Source: Arenimonas malthae CC-JY-1 (GTDB lineage: Bacteria > Pseudomonadota > Gammaproteobacteria > Xanthomonadales > Xanthomonadaceae). From it: a stretch of 64,000 bases of DNA. A program made the position numbers and the translations under genes. The stretch covers positions 1 through 64,000 of the forward strand of contig NZ_AVCH01000104.1 in the NCBI RefSeq assembly GCF_000747075.1, in the 5' to 3' direction. The stretch's first letter is position 1, and every line of letters starts with the position of its first letter. The notes beneath the pieces are model-generated. The model searched no databases, was not told where the DNA came from, and saw only the letters and a program-made list of their open reading frames with translations. This document shows, piece by piece, positions 9,566 to 20,724 of the stretch.

Positions 9566-10306
9566 ATGCGCACCTGCCTGATCACCGGCGCCTCCGGCGG
9601 CGTCGCCACCGCCCTGGCCGAACTGCTGCGCGCGCGCGGCTGGCGGCTGGCGCTGGTGTCGCGCGACGCCTCGCGCGTGGCTGCGGAGGAGGGCGACCTC
9701 GTGATCCAGGCCGACGTCGGCACCGAGGAAGGCGCCGAGGCCGCCCTCGCCGAAGCCAGCGACGCCTTCGGCGCACCGCCCGCCGCCGTGGCGCACTGCG
9801 CCGGCGCGGTGCTGGTGGCGCCGATCGGCCGCACCACCGAGGCGCAGTACCGGCAGTGCATGGCCGCCAACCTCGACAGCGCCTTCTTCGTGGCCAAGGC
9901 CTACGCGCCGCGCGTGCAGAAATCCGAGCATCCGGGCAGCCTGCTGTTCTTCAGCTCGGTGGCGGCGGGCATCGGCGTGGCGAACCACGCGGCCATCGCC
10001 ATGGCCAAGGGCGGCGTGGAAGGCCTGGTGCGCGCGCTGGCGGCGGATTTCTCCGCCGCGGGCCTGCGCGTCAATGCCATCGCCCCGGGCCTGATGCACA
10101 CGCCGGCCACCGCCCGCATGTTGTCCACCGAAGCCTCGGCGCGCGCCATCACCGCGCAGTACCCGCTGGGCCGCCACGGCGAAGCCAACGACGCCGCCTC
10201 GCTCGGCGCCTTCCTGCTGTCGGAGGAGGCGGGCTGGGTCACCGGCCAGGTGATCGCGCTCGACGGCGGTTTCCAGGCCGTGCGGCCGCTGGTGCGGGCG
10301 GGCTGA
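9566..10306 (+). CDS. SDR-family protein with an atypical active site (Ile in place of the catalytic Tyr)
   Basis: 246 residues, a standard single-domain SDR. The N terminus has the nucleotide-binding turn ITGASGGVA (residues 6-14), with HCAG at about 77, and N-x-D at 95-97 in ANLDSAFF. Near the end is the common LDGGF block. The catalytic serine position is kept (S131 in FFSSVAAG), but the residue 13 further on, normally Tyr of YxxxK, is Ile144 in IAMAK, while Lys148 remains. Without the Tyr acid/base the usual hydride-transfer chemistry is unlikely, so it may be a binding or regulatory paralogue. It sits 34 bases after the FeS photolyase and 1 base before the next photolyase, so it is almost surely co-transcribed with both. 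Confidence 0.85.
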   Translation: MRTCLITGASGGVATALAELLRARGWRLALVSRDASRVAAEEGDLVIQADVGTEEGAEAALAEASDAFGAPPAAVAHCAGAVLVAPIGRTTEAQYRQCMAANLDSAFFVAKAYAPRVQKSEHPGSLLFFSSVAAGIGVANHAAIAMAKGGVEGLVRALAADFSAAGLRVNAIAPGLMHTPATARMLSTEASARAITAQYPLGRHGEANDAASLGAFLLSEEAGWVTGQVIALDGGFQAVRPLVRAG

Positions 10307-10307
10307 G

Positions 10308-11756
10308 ATGGGCCACGCGCTCGTCTGGTTCCGCCGCGACCTGCGACTGGCCGACAACCCGGCCCTGAAGGCCGCGCTCGACGCCGGCCTGGCGCCGGTG
10401 CCCGTCTACATCCATGCGCCCGATGAAGAGGCGCCCTGGGCGCCGGGCGCGGCCAGCCACGCCTGGCTGCACCGTTCGCTGCTGGCGCTGGACGCCGACC
10501 TGCGCGCGCGCGGCTCCCGGCTCATCATCCGCCAGGGCGACAGCCTGGCCGAGATCGAAAAGCTCATCGCCGAAACCAAGGCCGAGGCGCTGCACTGGAA
10601 CCGGCTCTACGAACCGGCGTCCATCGCCCGCGACACCCGCATCAAGCAGGGCCTGAAGTCGCGCGGCCTGCACGTGGAAAGCCACAACGCCGCGCTGCTG
10701 GTCGAACCCTGGACCGTGCAGACGGGGCAGGGCGAGCCCTACCGCGTGTTCACCCCGTTCTGGAAAAACGCCCGCCAGCGCCTGGACGCCACGATGCCGG
10801 CCGGGGCGCCCAGGCGCCTGCCCGAACTGCCGCCGATGCTGGCCGGCCTGGGCGTGGAAGACCTGCGCCTGGAGCCCCAGCGCCCCGAGCCCCGCTGGGA
10901 CGCGGGTTTCTGGGAGCACTGGGTGCCGGGCGAAGCCGGCGCGCTCGAGCTGCTCGACGCCTTCCTCGACGGCGCTGCCCGCGGCTACAAGGAGCAGCGC
11001 AACTTCCCCGACCGCATCGCCACCTCGAAGCTGTCGCCGCACCTGCATTTCGGCGAGATCTCGCCGCGCACCATCGTCGCGCGCGTGCTGGCGCAAGCCT
11101 GGCCGGCGGCCGTGCAGCCCGACATCGACCACTTCCTGAGCGAACTGGGCTGGCGCGAATTCAGCCACCACCTGCTGTTCCACTTCCCGCACACGGCGCA
11201 GGAGAACATGAACCCGCGCTTCCGGGAGTTCCGCTGGGCGCGCCCCGACGCACGCCTGCTGGCGGCCTGGCAGCGCGGCCGCACCGGCGTGCCCATCGTC
11301 GACGCCGGCATGCGCGAACTCTGGCACACCGGCTGGATGCACAACCGCACGCGCATGGTGGTGGCGAGCTTCCTCACCAAGAACCTGCGCTACCACTGGA
11401 AACACGGCGCGCAGTGGTTCTGGGACACCCTGGTGGACGCCGACCTGGCCAACAACACCCAGGGCTGGCAGTGGACCGCCGGCACCGGCGCCGACGCCGC
11501 GCCGTACTTCCGCATCTTCAACCCGGTGGCGCAGGCCGAGAAGTTCGACGCCGCCGGCAAGTACGTGCGGCGCTGGGTGCCCGAGCTGGCGAAGCTGCCC
11601 GACGCGGCGCTGTCGGCGCCCTGGGAACACGCCGACCTGCTGCGCCGGCTGGCGCCGGACTACCCCCCGAAGCCGATCGTGGACCTCAAGGCCAGCCGCG
11701 AGGCCGCGCTCGAGGCCTACTCCGGCCCCAAGACCAAGCCGCCCGCCGAGCGTTGA
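10308..11756 (+). CDS. phrB: Deoxyribodipyrimidine photolyase (class I CPD photolyase)
   Basis: Uses FADH- and blue light to split cyclobutane pyrimidine dimers. 482 residues, close to E. coli PhrB (472). It opens HALVWFRRDLRLADNPAL, the classical photolyase start. The C-terminal FAD domain has TSKLSPHLHFGEISPR near 240, ELGWREFSHHLLFH near 280, and the diagnostic GWMHNRTRMVVASFLTKNL and DADLANNTQGWQWTAGTG blocks (split across 340-395). The Asn of NNTQGWQW is the FAD-contacting residue. It starts 1 base after the SDR stop. This gives the organism two photolyases of different classes in one transcript, covering both main UV lesions. Confidence 0.96.
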   Translation: MGHALVWFRRDLRLADNPALKAALDAGLAPVPVYIHAPDEEAPWAPGAASHAWLHRSLLALDADLRARGSRLIIRQGDSLAEIEKLIAETKAEALHWNRLYEPASIARDTRIKQGLKSRGLHVESHNAALLVEPWTVQTGQGEPYRVFTPFWKNARQRLDATMPAGAPRRLPELPPMLAGLGVEDLRLEPQRPEPRWDAGFWEHWVPGEAGALELLDAFLDGAARGYKEQRNFPDRIATSKLSPHLHFGEISPRTIVARVLAQAWPAAVQPDIDHFLSELGWREFSHHLLFHFPHTAQENMNPRFREFRWARPDARLLAAWQRGRTGVPIVDAGMRELWHTGWMHNRTRMVVASFLTKNLRYHWKHGAQWFWDTLVDADLANNTQGWQWTAGTGADAAPYFRIFNPVAQAEKFDAAGKYVRRWVPELAKLPDAALSAPWEHADLLRRLAPDYPPKPIVDLKASREAALEAYSGPKTKPPAER

Positions 11757-11805
11757 CGCCCGCACGGCGCGGCCGGCATCCTGCCCGGGTACCGGGGGAG
11801 CACGC

Positions 11806-13266
11806 ATGGCCGAGGCCCGCAAGAAGCACCGCAAGACGCCGATGTCCCGGGTGGACACCGCGTGGCTGCGCATGGAGCGCGCCACCAACCTGATGATGAT
11901 CACCGGCGTGCTGATGCTCGAGAGCCCGCTCGACATCAAGACCCTGCGCAAGGTCATCGAGCAGAAGTTCCTGTCCTACCCGCGCTTCCGCCAGAAGGCG
12001 GTGGACGGCCCCACCGGCGCCTTCTGGCAGGAGGACGCCGACTTCGACCTCGACTGGCACCTGCACCTGACCGCGCTGCCGGGCAAGGGCGGCAAGCGCG
12101 AGCTCGAACGCCTGACCAGCCAGCTGGCCTCGACGCCGCTCGACAAGTCCAAGCCGCTCTGGCAGTTCCACCTGGTGGAGCGCTACAACGGCGGCTCGGC
12201 GCTGATCGCCCGCATCCACCACTGTTACGCCGACGGCATCGCGCTGGTGCAGGTGCTGCTCTCGCTCACCGAAATGCAGCTCGACGAGAAGCGCAAGGCC
12301 GCACTGGCCAAGCGCTGGCTCAGGAAGGAAGAACACGCGCCGGTGGCGCAGCGCGTCGGCGCCATCGACCGCTACGTCAAGCTCGGCAACAAGATGCTCG
12401 AGAAGGGCATGGACTTCTACCGCGACCCGACCCTGGCCGCGGTGCTGGCCAACGAAGGCGTCGAGATCGCCCGCGAGATCGGCCATGCGCTGGCGCTGCC
12501 CGACGACCCGGACACCGTGCTCAAGGGCCGGTTGGGCGTGAGCAAGCGCGTGGCCTGGGCCGAACCGCTGTCGCTGGCCGAGGTGAAGTCGGTGAGCCAG
12601 GCGCTGCACTGCACGGTCAACGACATCCTGCTGGCCTCGGCCAGCGGCGCGCTGCGCAGCTACCTGCTCGAGCGCGGCGAACAGCTCGACGGCATCACCA
12701 TCCGCGCCACCGTGCCGGTGAACCTGCGGCCGCTGGAGCACGCCAAGCAGTTGGGCAACCACTTCGGCCTGGTGTTCCTGGACCTGCCGGTGGGCGAGCC
12801 CAACCCGATGCGCCGGCTGGCGCGCGTGGCCGAGTGCATGAAGGTGCTGCGCAAGTCGCGCCAGGCCGTGGCCACCTTCGGCGCGCTGGCGGCGGTGGGC
12901 ATGGCGCCGCCGCCGGTGCAGGCGCTGGCGCTGGAAATGTTCAGCCGCAAGGCCTCGGCCGTGGCCACCAACGTGCCCGGGCCGCAGGTGCCGCTGTATT
13001 TCGGCGGCAGCAAGATCAGCGACCTGATGTTCTGGGTGCCGCAGACCGGTTCGATCGGCCTGGGCATTTCCATCCTGAGCTACAACGGCGCCGTGCACTT
13101 CGGCCTGATCGCCGACGCCAAGCTGATGCCCGACCCGGATTCGGTGATCCGCCGCTTCCAGCCCGAGTTCGAGAAGCTGCTCTACCTCGCGCTGATGGCG
13201 CGCTGGGAGGGCGAGTTCGGCCCCGAGGACGCCGAGGCGCTGCTGGAAGAACCGGCGCCCGCCTGA
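11806..13266 (+). CDS. Wax ester synthase / diacylglycerol acyltransferase (WS/DGAT)
   Basis: 486 residues, the usual length of the bacterial WS/DGAT family (Acinetobacter AtfA type). These enzymes join acyl-CoA to a fatty alcohol or diacylglycerol and make neutral storage lipids at the membrane. The acyltransferase motif HHxxxDG is intact at residues 138-144 (HHCYADG). Other family blocks are PMSRVDTAWL at the N terminus, PLWQFHLVE near 120, TVNDILLA near 270 and VPVNLRP near 305, and the C-terminal domain contains TNVPGP. It stands between the photolyase operon and msrA with 49 and 14 bases of spacing. The actual acceptor alcohol cannot be read from sequence. Confidence 0.93.
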   Translation: MAEARKKHRKTPMSRVDTAWLRMERATNLMMITGVLMLESPLDIKTLRKVIEQKFLSYPRFRQKAVDGPTGAFWQEDADFDLDWHLHLTALPGKGGKRELERLTSQLASTPLDKSKPLWQFHLVERYNGGSALIARIHHCYADGIALVQVLLSLTEMQLDEKRKAALAKRWLRKEEHAPVAQRVGAIDRYVKLGNKMLEKGMDFYRDPTLAAVLANEGVEIAREIGHALALPDDPDTVLKGRLGVSKRVAWAEPLSLAEVKSVSQALHCTVNDILLASASGALRSYLLERGEQLDGITIRATVPVNLRPLEHAKQLGNHFGLVFLDLPVGEPNPMRRLARVAECMKVLRKSRQAVATFGALAAVGMAPPPVQALALEMFSRKASAVATNVPGPQVPLYFGGSKISDLMFWVPQTGSIGLGISILSYNGAVHFGLIADAKLMPDPDSVIRRFQPEFEKLLYLALMARWEGEFGPEDAEALLEEPAPA

Positions 13267-13280
13267 GAGGAAACCCGCGA

Positions 13281-13916
13281 ATGTCTTCCTGCGACCTGCC
13301 GGGCCTGGGCCTGCGCGTCCCGGCCACCGAGGTTCCGCCGCCGGCGCTGGCGCTCGCGCCGGGCGAGGACCGGGGCGAAGCGGTGCTGGCCGGCGGCTGC
13401 TTCTGGTGCACCGAGGCCGTGTTCCGGCAACTGGCGGGCGTGCGCGAGGTGCTGCCAGGCTACGCCGGCGGGAGCGCCGACACGGCCAACTACAAGGCGG
13501 TGTGCGGGGGCGGCACCGGCCACGCCGAGGCCATCCGCATCACCTACGACCCGGCGGTCATTGGCTACGGCCAGCTGCTGCGCGTGTTCATGGCGGTGGC
13601 GCACGACCCCACCCAGAAAGACCGCCAGGGCAACGACGTGGGCACGCAGTACCGCTCGGCCATCTTCCCGCTCGACGAGGCCCAGCGCCGTGTCGCCGCC
13701 GCCTACCTGGCGCAGTTGGAGGCCGCCGGCGTGTACGCCTCGCCGCTGGCCACCACGCTCGAGCCGCTGGACGTGTTCTTCGTGGCCGAGGCCTACCACC
13801 ACGATTACGCGGCGAAGAATCCGGGGCAGCCGTACATCCGCTTCGTGTCGCTGCCGAAGGTGGAAAAGCTGGTGCAGGCGTTTCCCGGGATGCTGGGTGG
13901 GATGGGCCGCGGCTGA
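13281..13916 (+). CDS. msrA: Peptide methionine sulfoxide reductase A
   Basis: Reduces methionine S-sulfoxide in proteins. 211 residues, similar to long proteobacterial MsrA. The catalytic cysteine is C40 in GGCFWCTE, the family signature. Further on are YAGGSADTANYKAVCGGGTGHAEA, giving the GTGHAEAI block near 75, and FFVAEAYHHDYAAKNP near 170. The first 35 residues are a Pro/Ala-rich extension without a convincing signal peptide. It is 14 bases after the WS/DGAT stop and convergent with the next gene. The partner msrB lies apart at 36522. Confidence 0.95.
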   Translation: MSSCDLPGLGLRVPATEVPPPALALAPGEDRGEAVLAGGCFWCTEAVFRQLAGVREVLPGYAGGSADTANYKAVCGGGTGHAEAIRITYDPAVIGYGQLLRVFMAVAHDPTQKDRQGNDVGTQYRSAIFPLDEAQRRVAAAYLAQLEAAGVYASPLATTLEPLDVFFVAEAYHHDYAAKNPGQPYIRFVSLPKVEKLVQAFPGMLGGMGRG

Positions 13917-13946
13917 AGCCGCTCCTGCGGGCAGGTGGGCCCGCGG

Positions 13947-14485
13947 CTACCGGGCCACCGGCGCCGGAAGCGAGGCCCGCAGCGAGCCGTGGTTGCCGAA
14001 GTCGAAACCGCCGCGGAAATGGACGTCGTCGATGCGCCAGCGGTCGTCTTCGAGCACCAGGACGTACTCGTCGTGCCAGGCCACGTCCGGGCTGGACGCG
14101 GCGTCGACGAAATCCACGCGGATCACGCAGCGCGGCGCCGGGCAGCCACCCGCTGGCATTACCGGCGCATACGCCGTGAACGGCTCGAACAGCACCGAGG
14201 TGAACAGCTTGCCTTCGATGTAAGGGGGCTTTTCGCCGGGGTTGTCCCGGACGAAAGCGGCCTGTTCGGCGCGTGCCGATTCGATCGCGGCGTTGAGTGC
14301 CGCGCTCAGGTGCGGCGCGATGGCGACGGCCTCCGCGCCCTTGGGCAGCCCGTCCTGGCGACCATGGGCATCGAGGAATTGGCGCAGCCGCAGGATGGCG
14401 TTGTCGGCCATCGCCGGCAACGCGGCGGCCAGCAGCGCCGTGGCGAGAAGCATCCTTTTCCAGGGTCGTCCGCGCATCGGCGTGC

Positions 14486-14489
<4 letters not shown>
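13947..14489 (-). CDS. Exported protein of unknown function (DUF3828-like)
   Basis: 180 residues starting [12 protein letters not shown], then a hydrophobic stretch [17 protein letters not shown] that reads as a Sec signal peptide with cleavage after AMA. The mature part has [17 protein letters not shown] in the middle and ends with [19 protein letters not shown], a pattern I associate with DUF3828-type periplasmic proteins; this is a tentative match. Two cysteines (GGCPAPRC) could form a disulfide. Its start overlaps the mmsA stop by 4 bases (ATGA), so it is translated with the beta-alanine operon, although no link to that pathway is evident. Confidence 0.7.
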
Positions 14490-15988
<1,499 letters not shown>

Positions 15989-15991
15989 GGC

Positions 15992-17107
15992 TCAGCCCTT
16001 GAGGGCGGTGGCGGCGGGGACGAAGTCGTAGCCCAGGTCCCTGGCCACGGCTTCGTAGGTGATCTTGCCGGCGTGCACGTTCAGGCCGTTGAGCAGGTGC
16101 GGGTCGTCCAGCATCGCCTGCACGCCCTTGTTCGCCAGCTGCACCGCGTAGGGCAGGGTGGCGTTGGTGAGCGCGAAGGTGGAGGTGCGGGCCACGCCGC
16201 CCGGCATGTTCGCCACGCAGTAGTGGATGATGCCGTCCACCTCGTAGGTGGGGTTCTGGTGCGTGGTGGCCTTCGAGGTCTCGAAGCAGCCGCCCTGGTC
16301 GATGGCCACGTCCACCAGCACCGAGCCCGGCTTCATCAGGCCCAGCTGCTTGCGCGACACCAGCTTCGGCGCGGCGGCGCCCGGGATCAGCACGGCGCCG
16401 ATCACCAGGTCGGACTGCGGCAGCAGTTCCTCGATGGCGTCGAGGGTTGAGTAGAGCGTGGTGATCTTGTCGCCGTAGAGCTCGTCGAGGTACTTGAGGC
16501 GGTCGAGCGAGCGGTCGAGGATGGTGACGCGGGCGTTGAGGCCCATGGCCATGCGGGCGGCGTTGATGCCGACCACGCCGCCGCCGATCACCAGCACTTC
16601 CGCCGGCTTCACGCCCGGCACGCCGCCCAGCAGCACGCCGGAGCCGCCCTGGGCCTTCTCCAGCGCGTGCGCGCCGGCCTGGATGGACATGCGGCCAGCC
16701 ACTTCCGACATCGGCGCCAGCAGCGGCAGGCCGCCCTTGCGGTCGGTGACGGTTTCATAGGCGATGGCGGTGCAGCCCGACTTCACCAGGGCCGCGGTCT
16801 GGTCCGGGTCCGGCGCCAGGTGCAGGTAGGTGTACAGGATCTGGCCCGGGCGCAGCATGGCGCACTCGACGGGCTGGGGCTCCTTCACCTTGATGATCAT
16901 CTCGGCCTTGGCGAAGATCGCCGCGGCGCTGTCGACGATGCTGGCGCCCGCCTTCTCGTACATCTCGTCGGTCAGGCCGATGGCCTTGCCGCCGTCGCGC
17001 TGCACCATCACCTGGTGGCCCTGCGCGCACAGTTCGCGGACGCCGGCCGGGGTCAGGCCGATGCGGTATTCGTGGTTCTTGATTTCCTTGGGGACGCCGA
17101 TAAGCAT
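15992..17107 (-). CDS. ald: Alanine dehydrogenase (NAD+)
   Basis: Oxidatively deaminates L-alanine to pyruvate and ammonium. 371 residues, the standard length. The start [20 protein letters not shown] is the family signature, with the substrate-binding Arg and Lys in ENHEYR-like and MIIKVKEPQ segments. The NAD-binding fold has [14 protein letters not shown] near 168, and H95 is in YTYLHLA. Further family blocks are [14 protein letters not shown] and [14 protein letters not shown]. It sits between the aminotransferase (51 bases) and mmsA (3 bases). In this context it would recycle the alanine made by transamination back to pyruvate, keeping the beta-alanine pathway running. Confidence 0.96.
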   Translation of the reverse strand: MLIGVPKEIKNHEYRIGLTPAGVRELCAQGHQVMVQRDGGKAIGLTDEMYEKAGASIVDSAAAIFAKAEMIIKVKEPQPVECAMLRPGQILYTYLHLAPDPDQTAALVKSGCTAIAYETVTDRKGGLPLLAPMSEVAGRMSIQAGAHALEKAQGGSGVLLGGVPGVKPAEVLVIGGGVVGINAARMAMGLNARVTILDRSLDRLKYLDELYGDKITTLYSTLDAIEELLPQSDLVIGAVLIPGAAAPKLVSRKQLGLMKPGSVLVDVAIDQGGCFETSKATTHQNPTYEVDGIIHYCVANMPGGVARTSTFALTNATLPYAVQLANKGVQAMLDDPHLLNGLNVHAGKITYEAVARDLGYDFVPAATALKG

Positions 17108-17158
17108 GGAGCTGCCCTCCCGGGGCGGTACTTTCTGATGGTTTGAGCGGCCGCCCGG

Positions 17159-18520
<1,362 letters not shown>

Positions 18521-18560
18521 GGCAGGCTCGCGGGGCAGGGCGTGGGGTGCGTGAAACGCT

Positions 18561-18606
18561 AGCAGCGTTGAATAAACTTTACAATTGGCGTTAAATATTC
18601 AGCAAC
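18561..18606. promoter_or_regulatory. AT-rich divergent control region between bauA and puuR
   Basis: An AT-rich island in a GC-rich background. On the plus strand TTGAAT (18568-18573) and TTAAAT (18591-18596) are 17 bases apart and could be the puuR promoter. TTGAATA at 18568 and TATTCAG near 18596 form a near-palindrome. GCGTTGA and CTTTACAA here recur, the latter inverted, in the puuA/puuD gap, suggesting a shared operator for PuuR. Confidence 0.45.
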
Positions 18607-18625
18607 CGCGGCGAGGCATTCGAAC

Positions 18626-19171
18626 TTGGACATCGGCATCCGGCTGCAGGCCGTGCGCAAGAGCAAGGGGCTGAGCCAGCGCGAGCTGGCCAAGCGGGTG
18701 GGCGTCACCAACAGCACCATCTCGCTGATCGAGCAGAACAAGGTCAGCCCCTCGGTGAGTTCGCTCAAGAAGGTGCTCGACGGCATCCCGATCTCCCTGG
18801 CCGACTTCTTCACCCTCGACCTGGCCGACGGCGGCGACAGCCCCTTCTACCCGGCCGACGAGCAGCCCGACGTGGGCAACAACGAAATCCACTACTTCCT
18901 GGTCGGCCAGCACCGGCGCAACCGCCAGATGTGCGTGCTGCGCGAAGTGATGCCGCCCGGCAGCGACACCGGCGAAGCCATGCTCAGCCACGACGGCGAG
19001 GAAGGCGGGGTCGTCGTGCAGGGGCAGGTGGAAATCACCGTCGGCGACCAGGTGCGCGTGCTCGGCCCCGGCGAGGCCTATTACTTCGAAAGCCGCCAGC
19101 CGCACCGTTTCCGCAACGTCGGCGACGACGACGCCGTGATCGTCAGCGCCAACACCCCGCCCACCTTCTGA
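18626..19171 (+). CDS. puuR: XRE/cupin transcriptional regulator, PuuR-like
   Basis: Likely repressor of the polyamine genes around it. 181 residues against 185 in E. coli PuuR. The N-terminal XRE helix-turn-helix spans about 8-62 (LQAVRKSKGLSQRELAKRVG, then TNSTISLIEQNK). A linker leads to a C-terminal cupin domain (about 105-180) with GEEGGVVVQGQVEITVG and GEAYYFESRQPHRFRN, where putrescine would bind. The start codon is TTG: no in-frame ATG exists nearby and MDIGIRLQAVRK is the natural family N terminus. It reads into puuC after 7 bases and is divergent from bauA, so it probably controls both sides and itself. Confidence 0.93.
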   Translation: MDIGIRLQAVRKSKGLSQRELAKRVGVTNSTISLIEQNKVSPSVSSLKKVLDGIPISLADFFTLDLADGGDSPFYPADEQPDVGNNEIHYFLVGQHRRNRQMCVLREVMPPGSDTGEAMLSHDGEEGGVVVQGQVEITVGDQVRVLGPGEAYYFESRQPHRFRNVGDDDAVIVSANTPPTF

Positions 19172-19178
19172 GGCCGCC

Positions 19179-20681
19179 ATGACCCGACCCAAGACCCGCG
19201 AAGACTGGGAGCAGCGCGCCGCCGCGCTGTCCATCCGCCACCAGGCCTTCATCGACGGCCAGTGGGTGGACGCCGCCAGCGGCCGCACCTTCGACTGCAC
19301 CAGCCCCATCGACGGCCGCGTGCTGGCGAAGGTGGCCGAATGCGGCTCGCTGGACGTGGACCGTGCCGTCGTCGCCGCGCGCCGTGCCTTCGACGCCGGC
19401 AGCTGGGCCAATGCCCGCCCCACGCACCGCAAGAAGGTGCTGGTGAAGTTCGCCCAGCTGGTGCAGGAGCACGGCGAGGAGCTCGCCCTGCTCGAGGCGC
19501 TGGACATGGGCAAGCCGGTGGACGACGCCCTCTCGGTGGACGTGGCCGCCTCGGTACGCTGCCTGTCCTGGACCGGCGAGGCCATCGACAAGGTCTACGG
19601 CGAGGTGGCCGCCACCGGCCAGGACGAACTGGGCCTGGTCACGCGCGAACCGCTGGGCGTGGTGGGCGCCATCGTGCCCTGGAACTTCCCCATGCTGATG
19701 GCCTGCTGGAAGCTGGCCCCGGCGCTGGCCACCGGCAATTCGGTGGTGCTCAAGCCTTCGGAAAAATCCCCGCTCACGGCGCTGCGCCTGGCCGAGCTGG
19801 CCATCGAGGCGGGCATCCCGGCCGGCGTGTTCAACGTGCTGCCCGGCTTCGGCCGCGGCGCCGGCGAGCCGTTGGCCATGCACATGGACGTGGACGGGCT
19901 GGTGTTCACCGGCTCCACCGCGGTGGGCAAGCACCTGATGGTGTGCGCCGGCATGTCGAACATGAAGCGTGCCTACATGGAGTGCGGCGGCAAGAGCCCG
20001 AACATCGTCTTCGCCGACGCGCCCGACCTCGAGCGCGCCGCCAAGGCCGCGGCCAGCGGCATCTTCTACAACCAGGGCGAGGTGTGCACCGCGGCGTCGC
20101 GCCTGCTGGTGCAGCGTTCGGTCAAGGACGAGTTCGTCGCGATGGTGGCGAAGTTCGGCGAGCGCATGCAGCCGCGCCACCCGCTCGAGCCCGGCGCGCC
20201 CATGGGCGCCATGGTGGACGAGGCCCAGACCGAACGCGTGCTGCACTACATCGCCAAGGGCCGGGAGGAGGGCGCGCGCGTGGTGATCGGCGGCCAGCGC
20301 CTGCAGACCGTGGCCGGCGGCTGCTACCTGGCGCCCACCATCTTCGACGGCGTGCAGCCCGGCCACACCATCGCCCGCGAGGAGATCTTCGGGCCGGTGC
20401 TGAGCGTGATCGCCTTCGACGACGAGGCGGAAGCCGTGCGCATCGCCAACGACAGCGACTACGGCCTGGCCGCAGGCGTATTCACGTCCGACCTCGGCCG
20501 CGCCCACCGCGTGGCACGCAAGCTGCGCGCCGGCAGCGTGTGGGTGAACTACTGGGACGGCGGCGACATGACCGCGCCGTTCGGCGGCTACAAGCAGAGC
20601 GGCAACGGCCGCGACAAGTCCCTGCACGCCTTCGAGAAGTACACCGAGGTCAAGGCCACCTGGATCAACCTCGACGCCTGA
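19179..20681 (+). CDS. puuC: Gamma-glutamyl-gamma-aminobutyraldehyde dehydrogenase
   Basis: Third step of the Puu pathway: NAD(P)+-dependent oxidation of gamma-glutamyl-aminobutyraldehyde to gamma-glutamyl-GABA. 500 residues (E. coli PuuC 495). The aldehyde dehydrogenase core shows PWNFPMLMACWK near 168, the catalytic Glu in MECGGKSPNIVF near 268 and the catalytic Cys in NQGEVCTAASRL near 302. RTHQAFIDGQ-like start and the C-terminal SGNGRDKSLHAFEKYTEVKATWI fit PuuC better than BetB. It is co-transcribed with puuR (7 bases apart) and ends at a hairpin terminator. Function is assigned from similarity plus the neighbouring puu genes. Confidence 0.92.
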   Translation: MTRPKTREDWEQRAAALSIRHQAFIDGQWVDAASGRTFDCTSPIDGRVLAKVAECGSLDVDRAVVAARRAFDAGSWANARPTHRKKVLVKFAQLVQEHGEELALLEALDMGKPVDDALSVDVAASVRCLSWTGEAIDKVYGEVAATGQDELGLVTREPLGVVGAIVPWNFPMLMACWKLAPALATGNSVVLKPSEKSPLTALRLAELAIEAGIPAGVFNVLPGFGRGAGEPLAMHMDVDGLVFTGSTAVGKHLMVCAGMSNMKRAYMECGGKSPNIVFADAPDLERAAKAAASGIFYNQGEVCTAASRLLVQRSVKDEFVAMVAKFGERMQPRHPLEPGAPMGAMVDEAQTERVLHYIAKGREEGARVVIGGQRLQTVAGGCYLAPTIFDGVQPGHTIAREEIFGPVLSVIAFDDEAEAVRIANDSDYGLAAGVFTSDLGRAHRVARKLRAGSVWVNYWDGGDMTAPFGGYKQSGNGRDKSLHAFEKYTEVKATWINLDA

Positions 20682-20685
20682 GCAG

Positions 20686-20715
20686 CACGGGAGGCAGCGT
20701 TGGCCGCCTCCCGTG
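20686..20715. terminator. Hairpin between convergent puuC and the DQDR-repeat gene
   Basis: CACGGGAGGC (20686-20695) pairs with GCCTCCCGTG (20706-20715) around a 10-base loop. No T-run follows on either strand, so it is a plausible but weak bidirectional terminator. Confidence 0.5.
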
Positions 20716-20724
20716 GCGCGGGCT

